A stretch of DNA of 64,000 bases, taken from the NCBI GenBank assembly GCA_030704615.1, contig CM060731.1:90004756-90068755 (forward strand), in the 5' to 3' direction. The position numbers and the translations under genes were made by a program. The first letter of the stretch is position 1. Each line of letters opens with the position of its first letter. Positions 54,528 to 64,000 of this stretch are shown here, in pieces. The stretch comes from Takakia lepidozioides (lineage: Eukaryota; Streptophyta; Takakiopsida; Takakiales; Takakiaceae). The notes under the pieces are model-generated. The model did not search any database, had not been told where the DNA came from, and worked only from the letters and a program-made list of their open reading frames with translations.

Positions 54528-55486
54528 CCTTGGCTTGCGGTCCCAACACTATGGTACGCCCATCCTTTTTGGATAGTATAACTGTACTGCTGCAAGTAAC
54601 TCTGACTCTGGCCACAGAAAGGTCCGACTTATGTCTTGCCTACCAGTAACCTGTTTTGCTCGAACTAAGATAATACTATGTCATTCACTCGTGTTTCCAC
54701 GTGCATGTATTTTTGTGTGTTGGAGGGTTCCTGTTTTTCTGCTCTCCCAAACTTTGCTTTCCTCATTCGACCCCCGGCAAGGAAATTCGGCGCCGCATTT
54801 CCAAGTAACGTCGTAGGTACTGGTAGATGCGGCATTCACCAACACCAAACTGCCCAGAAATTTCGCACGTGCGAACCCTAATGCGGCACCGCATTTCCCA
54901 GTTGAGTCGCAAACCTTTCCTGCCGAATACTCGAAGATGACAGAATTGTGCAGACTCTATTGGTTCAATCGCGGCAAAAAGGTCAGCTTCATTCCAATGT
55001 TAAGGCATGTAAAACCGCGGAATACTCTATACAGGCCAGTATGCGACGTCCTTTTGCCGTGGTATACTGGATTTCTCGTTGCACGATCACTCATTTCCAT
55101 GAGCGGATCTAAAAAACCATGAGCGGAGTTGTTACTGACGATATATCTTCGCCGCATTACAGGATCTGGAACTTCCAAAAACGGCAAGGTCAAATTAAAA
55201 ACTATTATTTTAATACTTATTTAATCTGCCGCATTTCCCAAATTTGGAGGAGTCCACTTATGAAATCCGCGTGTCTTAGACTTTGGCTCACCGCTCATGC
55301 GGTTCATGCGGCTCATGGCTCATGGTTTTTGCTCATGAAATAGTAAACCTCAACCCTATCTGCATAGAAAAAAGAAAAAAACCGAGCAGTAGTTGCTGCA
55401 AGACAATGTAAGCCTGAATCTATCTATGGAAGAGTAATATAGATTTGGAGGCATTTTTTATATGCTTCCAATTGATGTCCGATCTA
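54528..55486. other. Non-coding; two palindromes and a CATGAGC cluster
   Basis: Two dyads centred at 54791 (AAATTCGGCGCCGCATTT, a hybrid) and 54887 (ATGCGGCACCGCATTT), 96 bp apart. From 55096 to 55340 CATGAGC/GCTCATG occurs about eight times; the text CTATTTCATGAGC (minus strand, about 55342-55330) also occurs on the plus strand at 31066. No gene seen. Confidence 0.6.
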
Positions 55487-57694
55487 TCAAACTCCAGGGA
55501 TGCCGAAGAGGAGGGCCTTGCGATGCTGCCAGTGGAGCGGAATGCTATTGGGCCAGACACAGGAGTTATCTTCAACGCAGCTGCATATGAGGCCCTGCCT
55601 TCCCCTAAAAGTTGAGAGGAGTGAAGGTCGACGTTTTGGAGCTAATTGCATTCTGCATGAAGTTGAGAAACTGACCCACCTTAAGGACCCGATTAGCCAC
55701 TTGCCAAAGGAAGGCACTAAGCTTAGCCAATTTAGCTTTGTTCCAGATGTTGGACCAAATGCATTTCCAGTTTTCTTCTCTGAATTGCACATGCCCCCAT
55801 TTGTCATTCCATTTATGATGGAGAGGCCTGGAATTTGTGAGAGCCCTATATGCTTTCTTAGCAGTGAAGCATGTTCCCGCCAAAGGCCCATGTCCATTCT
55901 GCAGGGTCAACCTCCAGGGACTGAGTGGGTTGACCCCCTAATCCATACAAACCAGCCTGCCGCCAGCCAGGTCTATTCAGAGGAGCCACCGGATTGAAGG
56001 ATCTGGATTTTTTTGACCAATGACAAATCCTTATTGGCTTCACACTCAAAATATGAATCGATATCTTTGGTAAGAATGGAGAGAGAGGGTCCCTGAGAAC
56101 TCATCTGCTTAAAACCCAAACCCTGAGATGGAGTAAATATTAGTAATATATATAATTTGGGGGATTGGAAGCTGTGAGGATACCCACTGATGAGTCCTTG
56201 GAACCTCCATGCCTTCCCTCATGATGATTTTCCATGAGTTCGGGATGGATTCAATTATAGACCCAATTCCTGCAGCTCTCATTCTTAAAGTCCCCAAGGA
56301 TACTGTGAGGGAGGCAGGGGTGCTGTCCCAGAGGTTTTGGATTTGCGAGACCGGGCTCTCGGTTCCCAAGCAGCCCATTTCCTGGCCAATGCCCTATCTT
56401 GAACTGGATGCATGGGGATGTTGAAAAATAGATGCTCCCTTATGGTTTTTGTGAAGGTAGAGGGTTCCACTTTCCGAAGGAATGGACGGAAAAAATTCCA
56501 GGCCGTCCAAATCACCTTCCAGAGTTCGGAGCCCACTGATTTATGGTTGAACCCCTGAACTAACCAGAAGTGGCCCAGGATGTAGATTGAAGAGGTGAGC
56601 TGATAGCAATAGAGTTGGTGACAAGCAGTTTCCACCACCCCCCTTCCGGGCCTAGGTACCTTGGGATCCATTTGCCTAGAAGAGCCTGAATATGAGCATT
56701 TGGGTCAAGAACCCCCAGGCCCCCTTCTTTCTTTGGTTTGCAGATTTGGTGCCACGATACCTATGGTCTTTTGTTCTGCGTCAGCAAGGCCTTGGTCTTA
56801 GTCTAGTTTACTTTGAACCCAGAAGCGAGACAAAAATCCCTGAGGGTGTTTTCTGCAGCTAGAAGAGTTGATGGGGAAGCTTCTAACATAAGGAAAGTGT
56901 CATCCACGTCAAACATGGAATCCTTCACTTGAACCCAAAGCTAAGATTTGGGGTCTCTTAGATTTAGGCCCTTCACCATAAGGTTGTTGTCCAGCATATA
57001 GCCGAGGGCGTCAGCAACAAACAAAAAACAAGAATGGGGCTAATGGGCATCCTTGCCTAACCGAGCGCTGCAAGGGGAAGGATCTGGAGATGTGTCCATT
57101 GATAATGACCCTGCTGGAGGAGCCAACGAGCAGGATGTGAACCCAGGAACATAATTCCGCAGGCAACCCAATCTTATCTAGCACTGCCATGAGGAAGCCC
57201 CAATGCACCCTGTCGAAGGCCTTATCGAAATCGAGAAGCCAGAGTGCCAGAGCTTGATTCGTGTTTTCTGTGTAGGCCATAGCTTCTTGAGCCAGAAGGA
57301 CATTGTCCAAGATGTACCTACCTTTGATGAACCCTGCCTGGCCAATTCTAATTGTGGAAGGGAGGAGCGGTTGGATCCTCAAGGCCAACGATTTGGCTAT
57401 GATTTTGTAAGCCACATTGAGCAGTGTAATTGGCCTATAGTTCCCAATATCCGCCATGTCTCCCTTCTTATAAAGGAGGGTGATGATCCCTTGTGACATT
57501 TCCGGCGGCATCTTACGTTGAAGCTTGATTTGGTTAGCCATTTCAGAGATGTGCATCCAGAGGGACTTGTAGAATTCCGCTGCTGGAGGCTAAGGGGGTT
57601 GGGGGGATTCTCCTGGAAAAGGTTTTTGAAGTGAGAGAAAGCTTTTCCACACATTTCCCTGGGCGAGGAGGTTCTGGCCCCATCGAGATCCACT
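55487..57694 (-). pseudogene. L1-type LINE, 5'-truncated and decayed
   Basis: Minus-strand conceptual protein: GARTSSPREMCGKAFSHFKN (end of the endonuclease-RT linker), reverse transcriptase ITLLYKKGDMADIGNYRPIT, AGFIKGRYILDNVLLAQEAM, LDFDKAFDRVHWGFLMAVLD and VRQGCPLAPFLF (57556-57011), then after a frameshift MFDVDDTFLML (YADD-box equivalent with VDD, near 56905), SWHQICKPKKEGGLGVLDPN and, near 55750-55640, WNKAKLAKLSAFLWQVANRV, the zinc-binding region after RT. Many stops. The 5' end stops at a (TA)n tract at 57694; endonuclease and ORF1 are missing. The exact 3' end and poly(A) tail were not found. Confidence 0.85.
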
Positions 57695-57710
57695 ATATAT
57701 ATATATATAT
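57694..57710. repeat. (TA)n microsatellite at the LINE 5' boundary
   Basis: TATATATATATATATAT exactly where LINE homology stops. Confidence 0.85.
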
Positions 57711-59293
57711 TCCAAAAATTATCTTGCATTTTATTATGTGAGGGACCATAAGGCAAACACACCTGACGGTAACAGCTAGGAGAGGGCCAAGGGCGAAAGT
57801 AGTGCTCACGAGATGCGCTCTTGGAATGCCGACTGGCCCTGACAGATTCCTACCACTGCTAACAATGAGAAGATCAACCTAAAAGAGAACCTTGCATCTA
57901 TAGAACAAGGAAGCCACGATATGATTGAGAGAAAAATTCCTTGGAGAGATCAGCTATGAGCTATCCATATCAAGCAGGGGTTGGAGCCCTAGAGAGAAAA
58001 TAAAATAGAACACTTAAGAGTAAGGAATTCTTGAAGACAGAGACCAGGGAGCATGTTTTCGCTGCTGGCGCTGGAGGACGCTACTTGCCGAAGCTAAGCC
58101 GAGTCGAGTTCTTGCCATTGATGTGCTTCCAATTAATTTCCCTATCGAACTCCGGTGAGTCATGGTAGCACAATGATTGCCCCTTGCTAGGAGTCCGGTG
58201 GCTCTCTGGTCCAAAGACATATTGTCGACGAAGAGCAGTTGCATATGATGTTATCTTTTCCCCATGAGCATTTGAATTTGCTGACGAGCTGATATTCAGT
58301 CGAGGGAAGACCATACAAGACTTAGAATCATGAGAGAGACAGGCTTGCGGCCATAGCCAAAGGTAGCCGTTGCACTCCATCTCGCACTCACCGGAAGCTC
58401 GCCTTGCGCCTTCCATCGTCTCCTTTCTTTTTTTACGCCTACTTTTGCAAATACTGTACTATGTCGCAACTTTTTGTAATTCTTTAAACTCTTTATATTT
58501 GTCCGCAGGACCATCCACTGTTTAATAGAAATGTCAATGTCGTCCAGCGATTTTTTTAGTGGCGAATTTTCGCCAGATTCCGACCTCAAAAACTAAAATA
58601 GAATATTCTGTCGCAAATTCCCTGTTTTCTCATGGATGAAATCGCCAAATTTCTCCAAATAAAAAATAAATTATGGATGAGTTCGCCAAATATGGATGAT
58701 ATAAATGGATTGAAGTACAGAGGTGGATGAATTTAAGTGGATGAACAGAATGTACCGCTATTTTTTGCAAAACTCTGTAGCCACTCGTGCTGTTTTCCAA
58801 ATTTCTTAAAAAAAACATTGATGTCGTCTGATGAATCGTCAGGTTGCCAGGTTCAATACAGTGACCGTTCCATGCCATGTTTCCACCCGGTCTACCTCCC
58901 CTATATACAACTCTATCGTTGTTGCACGATCAAATTGCTCATTTGCAGTGACCACCAAAGGGGCGCTCTATGTTTTACACCTCCACTTTAGTGGGATGAG
59001 TTATTCATGTAGGGATGAACAGCAGGCAAGTATTTTCTATGACCAAAGTATAGAACTTTCTTGCAGGCAATAGAGTACCTGGAATCAACATTGGGGCCGC
59101 AAGCTGGGCATGCCTTGTATCCCCCATGTGCGCATCCTGCTAGCAACCCATAAGCTGGAAAATCGTGGATTGACCACATGAGGATGGTCCTCATGCAAAA
59201 TGCTTGTTGCCCCACTGGTCTGCATAAGTCTTGTAAATCTTATGTACGTTGCTGGAGAGCTAGATTTAATCACCGACGCTTGATGCCGTAGTT
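57711..59293. other. Intergenic, no gene seen
   Basis: No recognisable protein or RNA gene. Diverged short repeats of ATGGATGAATTCGCCAAAT type at about 58630-58740. Confidence 0.5.
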
Positions 59294-61677
59294 TTGTACG
59301 ATGGCGGGAGCACGTCCAATTTCAATCTAGGGTGCATATTTCCAAAAGCTATTTTCACGTGCCCTGTTCCGAGTTTTGATGAAGCGAAAGGGCCACAAAC
59401 ACTGTGCGACTGTTTCTCTCCACATGACTCTGCAAGTGGCTTCTCTCAGCTATTTCAGATTTGCTCATTTATTGCTGCTGGCCGTATCCCTGCCCCATTG
59501 GCCCGTCTCCTTGGGGCCTCCAGGTTGTTGGCTATGAGCAAACCCTCAGGTACTGGCATCCGCCCTATCGCAGTTGGAGAGGTTCTTTACCGCCTTGTCA
59601 GCCGCTTATTTTGTCTTCAGTTTCGAGATGCCTTCTCCGGACACCTCTTTCCGCACCAGTTCGGGGTCGCCACTCCAGAAGGTTGTGAGGCGGTGGTTCA
59701 GGGGATTAGTGCAGCTCTTGATCTTTATCCGGATTGGGTGGTTCTCCAGGTCGACGTCACCAACGTTTTCAACACTGTGTCACGAGCGGCTATCTTTCAG
59801 GAGCTCCATTCAGCCGGAGGAGATTTCCACCAGCTCATTCCGTTTGTTCGATTATTCTATGCATCCACCACTCCCTTATACTACAGTCATCATTCTCGCC
59901 TAGGTGAGTGCTCCATCATTCAGTCCGAGGTTGGGACCCGCCAAGGCGACCCTTTAGGAGGACCTTTGTTTGCCATGGCTCATGTCCGCGCCCTCACGGC
60001 TTTTGCACAAGTACATTCATCTTGTCTTTTTCCGTCGGTGGCAGACGACACGCACATTGTAGGCCCTGCCTCACAGGTACTTTCAGCTTACCATCATTTT
60101 GTCACCCAACTCTCTGCCGTGGGCCTTTCAGTGCAACCTCACAAATGTGCGGTGTGGTCTTCGTCCGGTCTCCCTGCAGATTTTGTCCTCCCTGCTCACT
60201 TCATTGCTCCGCCCAATGGCATCAGAATCCTGGGAGTCCCTTTTGGTACCACCCAGTTCACAACGTCCTTTTTGGAAGATGCACTCCACCAGGATGCCAC
60301 CCACGCCGATCTCCTTCCTAGGCTCGGAGATGTACATGTAGCATATGGAATCTTGACCAAATATTTCCTTCAGCGTCCCTCATATCTCTTGCGCACTGTT
60401 CCACCCATCCCAGATTTCCTACACCTCTTATCTGGGTTTGATACTACCATGATGATTATCTTCGGGAGATTGTTAGGACCAGGAGCTCTCGAGGGTGCTC
60501 AAGGATTTTTGCCACGACAGCAAGCCACCCTACTCGTCTCTTCCGGTGGTGTGGGTCTTTTGTCCATTGTCTTTACCGCCCCGTCAGCTTTCCTTGGCAG
60601 CTGGGCGTTGGTGGCGCCAGCCCTTGCTTCACGATTTCTCTGTGACCATCGTCCCATCCTTATGGATGCCGTTGCACATGTCGACAGTGACATTTTACCC
60701 TTCCAGCAGCATCTCCGCTCTGCACGAGATCTTTTTGCGGCACCGGCGCGAGCATGTCTACCACCATTTGAGCAGTTGGTTGCTCAAGGCCTCGATCATC
60801 TTCAGGAGTCCATTTCCGAGCGCGTGCACCGTCATTCCTTTTTCGGCATGCTCTCAAGTGTTTCTTCTGAGTTGCATCGAACCCGACTTCTATCATGCGA
60901 AGGATCCGGAGCAGGGGCATGGTTGGCAGCATGACCCACTATCGCATATTTTCGCCTCTCATCCCCTATTTTCACTACCGTGCTCCGCCTTCAACTCGGT
61001 TTGCCTCATCCTTCGGCATTGGGCCTTTAGCGCTGCGTCTGTCTTCAGCCCATCGATGACCTTGCCATCCATCTCCTCCGCTGTCCATGTGGTTGTGAGC
61101 GCACTGCGTCTGATGATATGGTTCGCGATGCGGTGGCATCTATTGCTCGGGAGGCAGGGTATCATGTACTGCGTGAGCAACCACATCTACGACCCACGCT
61201 CACGTCCCACTCTACACGCCGCCGTGTTGACATCGTCCTATCTAGAGATGGTTTGCATACCCTAGCAGATGTCGTTCTCGCCGACCCCACTCGAGCGGAT
61301 CTGTTATCTCGCGCAGCTACCACACCAGGCACGACAGCCACTGTAGCAGCTCAGGCCAAGGAGCGCGATTACAGCGATCGTCACCCCACCCACACATTTC
61401 TTCCACTGGCGGTCGAGATATTTGGCTCATTGAACTGGCACTTCGACGATTTCCTGCGGACATGTGCACATCATGCAGCCAAGAGCGGGTCGACTGACAT
61501 CCCACATGCCTCCGTCCTTGTCGCCTACTATCGACAACGTCAGTTGCTTTGCAGAGAGCACAAGCCATATCTATTTTGCATCGGGCTGATGTGGCTAGCT
61601 CCGCGTCATCTCATCTCCCGCCTCTGCCTGACACTTTGCCTATCTCCTTGCCTGATCTCCTCCAGGCTGTTGACTAG
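59294..61677 (+). pseudogene. Non-LTR-type reverse transcriptase with C-terminal zinc knuckle and nuclease-like domain
   Basis: The 546-residue first frame has RT blocks SGTGIRPIAVGEVLYRLVSR, HQFGVATPEGCEAVVQGISA, VLQVDVTNVFNTVSR, GTRQGDPLGGPLFAMAHVRA and the catalytic SVADDTHIVG (about residue 250). It ends at TGA 60935 and is resumed in the same frame with another stop (TAG near 61028): LGLPHPSALGL, HLLRCPCGCERTASDDMVRD (Cys-His knuckle), AREAGYHVLREQPHLRPTL, and RRRVDIVLSRDG with LADVVLADPTR, whose spaced acids resemble a PD-(D/E)XK nuclease, as in RLE-type non-LTR elements. A shift near 61540 moves the natural end to TAG 61675-61677 (frame ISLPDLLQAVD). AATAAA at 61801 may be its polyadenylation signal. 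Family within RLE-type elements is not settled. Confidence 0.75.
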
Positions 61678-61797
61678 GAGGGTCGCTCTACTTGAGTAGT
61701 TTACTATAGCTTTTTGTTTTCTTCTCTTGTTTCTTATTCCTTCCCCCCCCCCTTTTTGGAACTTCTCATCATATGCACGTTCACCCATTGTACATGT

Positions 61798-61808
61798 TGT
61801 AAATAAAG
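61798..61808 (+). terminator. Possible polyadenylation signal of the RT element
   Basis: TGTAAATAAAG about 120 bp after the RT element's natural stop, with TGTACATGTTG just before. Placement suits a 3' UTR. Confidence 0.4.
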
Positions 61809-61829
61809 TCTTACAGGGTTTCATTCCTG

Positions 61830-64000
61830 ACCTTTATATGGATCAAACAAAAGTTCAAGGTACCATGCAGCAAGGTTTAGGTCTTTTTGTCGCCTCCCGT
61901 AGTTTTCTGTATTTTGCTTCGATTCAGTGCTGTTTTCGAATTTGTTATCTCAACTGTAATCTTCTCGCAATTGTTTGCAAAAGGATGTGATCATGCTCTG
62001 TACTCCACCTTCATTTGGACTGCTAACTTCGCCATCTCATAATACTATGGAAGGCGACGGATGTTTTGTTGTGAAATGATATGGCTCAAATTGTCACGCG
62101 ATGTCACTGAGGGAGTAGCAGCTGCAGGGATGGATCGATTTGTGGTGCATGAGGCAGGCCCTTCTGTTCCTCCAAGCGTGTTCTCTAGGTAGCTCTCGTC
62201 CACCTTCCTGATACAGTAGGATTGTGTGTTGTTGCAGCCACTTTGCCATGCGAGTGCTCACAGTCCCAGAACAGCGAAGAGTGATCATGTTTTGATTTTC
62301 ACTGAGTTTGTGAGGGCATGGAACTCTTTACACATAGCAATAGTGTCGACTTTGTAAGGGGTGACTCACTCAGCTTTCAGTGTTAAATCCTTCAATTTGA
62401 CAGACTTTTGCAAATTGTGTCTGCTCATCTTGTGCTACCCTTGACCTATAAAAACTGAAACGTTTGTCTTCCATCAAGTTGGGCATCATCATTATGTTTC
62501 ATTAGTGAACCCAATTGTACCATGATTTCTCTGTAATTGCAGCAGGGGAAGTACTTACAGGCATTTCATCACTTTAGTAAAAAAATTGTTCCACCCAGTA
62601 TCTTTTGCAAGGGTTTGAAGGCTTCGAGTTTCTGACTAGTTGATTTCAAAGGCGAGGGTGGGGGCTAGGTGCTTATGAGGTTCAGGGGAAATTATCAATT
62701 GCATACAAGCATGCTCTTCTGCAGCTCATGCTGCAATCATATTCAGAGGTAAGAGACAAATTAATCAGGTCTGCCCGTCTACATTGAGCAGAGAGTCTTC
62801 ACCACAGTTGCCTACTTCTGAACGTATATCAATTAAGCAGCTAACTAAGCATAATTTGAATATGCTGAAGATGGAGGATAACTTTGCTTGGACTGAGTTA
62901 GTTTGTTTCGGGCAGTGGCATGTCCAGAGTCTTTGATAATGAGGGCAATCCATCAAAATAGTTGTTCGTTTGACATGCGTCAACAAAGTACAGCTTAGCA
63001 ATAGCATTGGGATGTATACAGTAAAGATGTACAGATGCAGTAAAGCATCCTGAGATAGTATAGTATTCACATTTTGTGCAGGTCCTGTATGGACTTGTAG
63101 GTTGCAACATAAACGGGAGCAGTTCTAATGATTTTTTATTGAGAAGTATTTGGGTTGATCCTCTGCGCACTTGACTGCAGATTGGGAGTTTTCCTCAATC
63201 GCAACTCAGCCACCATTTCCCTCCTCCTGTGCATGTCAGTCCCACATTGCCTTATTCCTGTGTGTCACACTGACGTGTGTGCTATAAACTTGTTCTATGA
63301 GTTTGCAAGTTGGTGGCATCCAAATGAACTTCCATGGGTTCCTTGGTTCACCGTACAGTACACTGACATTTTTGTTTTCTCTGGGTATGCAGGCCCCAGT
63401 CTGGCAAGGGTCAGCAGATGACTCATTGTCCAGTTTTTCTGAGATTGTAGGGTTGGCTTCTGGAAACACTTATTTCACATCAAGGTAGATCCTTCCCCAG
63501 GTGAAGGTTTGAGGTGGTTCCACAATGGTGAGAACATAGCAGGGGTTGTATCTTAGCAAAACCAGTTGTTTGCTGGAAGACCAAGAGTTGCAAGTGCTTG
63601 GGTCATCCTCGATCATGTACATGGATCTTATCATGTCCTTCTAGCTTCCTCTATTTGCACCAGAGACCAAATGGACTAGAACATGATCCCACACTGCCAG
63701 TCATGGAAGCTTGTGCCACTCTGTTTGGAAACTTTCTGTAAGACTTAAGACATTCATGCTAATAGGCAGGAATTTGTGTTTGTCAGTACAGATAATCTCA
63801 ATTCTTTCATGTAATTATGATATCTCTGGGATGTTTGTGAACTGACAGGCCAATCGTGACTTGCCTTGAGTTTGATGCTAAGGTAAGAAGCCGAGGACCT
63901 AGAGCCTTAAGGTGACACCGTATCTCTGGTTGACATGTCCCTTTCTGCGTGGATGTCCTGCACAACCTACTATGTGGTTCAAGCTCTCAGTAGTACATTC
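61830..64000. other. No recognisable gene; one candidate exon
   Basis: Mostly unique, moderately AT-rich sequence with intron-like polypyrimidine stretches. One segment, 63393-63484, is bounded by a good acceptor (GGTATGCAG) and a donor (AAGGTAGAT) and encodes PVWQGSADDSLSSFSEIVGL followed by ASGNTYFTSR, which looks coding but matches nothing I know. It could be an internal exon of a plus-strand gene continuing beyond the window. Confidence 0.25.

Overview
The window reads as nuclear DNA of a green plant, most likely a streptophyte alga or early land plant; Chara is my best guess, not proven. Two ordinary intron-containing housekeeping genes lie at the left edge: the 5' part of a plastid-type aminopeptidase P (minus strand, cut by the window edge) and, divergent from it, an intact five-exon TIM22/PRAT protein-import subunit. 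From about 6 kb onward nearly everything is mobile or repetitive: three Ty3/gypsy retrotransposon relics or fragments (6.5-8.5 and 10.9-12.5 kb), a plus-strand Ty3-like element with a tRNA-Met primer site (14.9-20.4 kb), a complete young minus-strand Ty3 element with two 728-bp LTRs and a 5-bp target duplication (34.2-41.2 kb), a 5'-truncated L1-type LINE (55.5-57.7 kb), a plus-strand non-LTR RT gene with a C-terminal zinc-knuckle/nuclease-like region (59.3-61.7 kb), and three pieces of a MULE-like DDE transposase with a SWIM zinc finger (43.6-46.5 and 53.1-54.5 kb).

The most unusual content is a multi-copy unit carrying a large ten-exon gene whose product (about 1,420 residues if its lesions are ignored) combines an N-terminal coiled coil, a ParB-like nuclease/DNA-binding domain (DGNHR motif) and a C-terminal beta-class DNA methyltransferase. 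Copy A (22.5-27.7 kb) and copy B (46.6-50.8 kb) are close duplicates, both broken by independent small lesions; a third diverged copy is represented only by its last exon (31.35-31.65 kb, minus). Convergent to each is a small uncharacterised gene whose product has a conserved WNCCQW motif (three copies: 29.06-29.6 minus, 30.0-30.7 plus, 51.98-52.6 minus).

Around and inside this unit are well over 100 short perfect or near-perfect DNA palindromes built on one formula: AAAT-N-CGG-YR-CCG-N'-ATTT with N and N' complementary. They lie in arrays at 20.68-22.2, 27.85-28.78, 31.8-34.2, 41.2-43.35 and 50.96-51.72 kb and singly in three introns of the methyltransferase gene. Measured centre to centre, they are strikingly quantised: exactly 53 bp in 24 of 27 steps of the first array, and 53, 63, 74, 85, 95-96 or 106 bp elsewhere, i.e. 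5, 6, 7, 8, 9 or 10 turns of a 10.6-bp helix. Arm sequence differs between arrays but always changes symmetrically. This suggests sites kept on one face of the DNA for a cooperative protein; the ParB-methyltransferase in the same repeat unit is the obvious candidate partner, but that link is inference.

The right end (61.8-64 kb) shows no gene I can recognise. Single-base frameshifts break almost every mobile ORF, even in the young Ty3 element, while the two housekeeping genes read cleanly.
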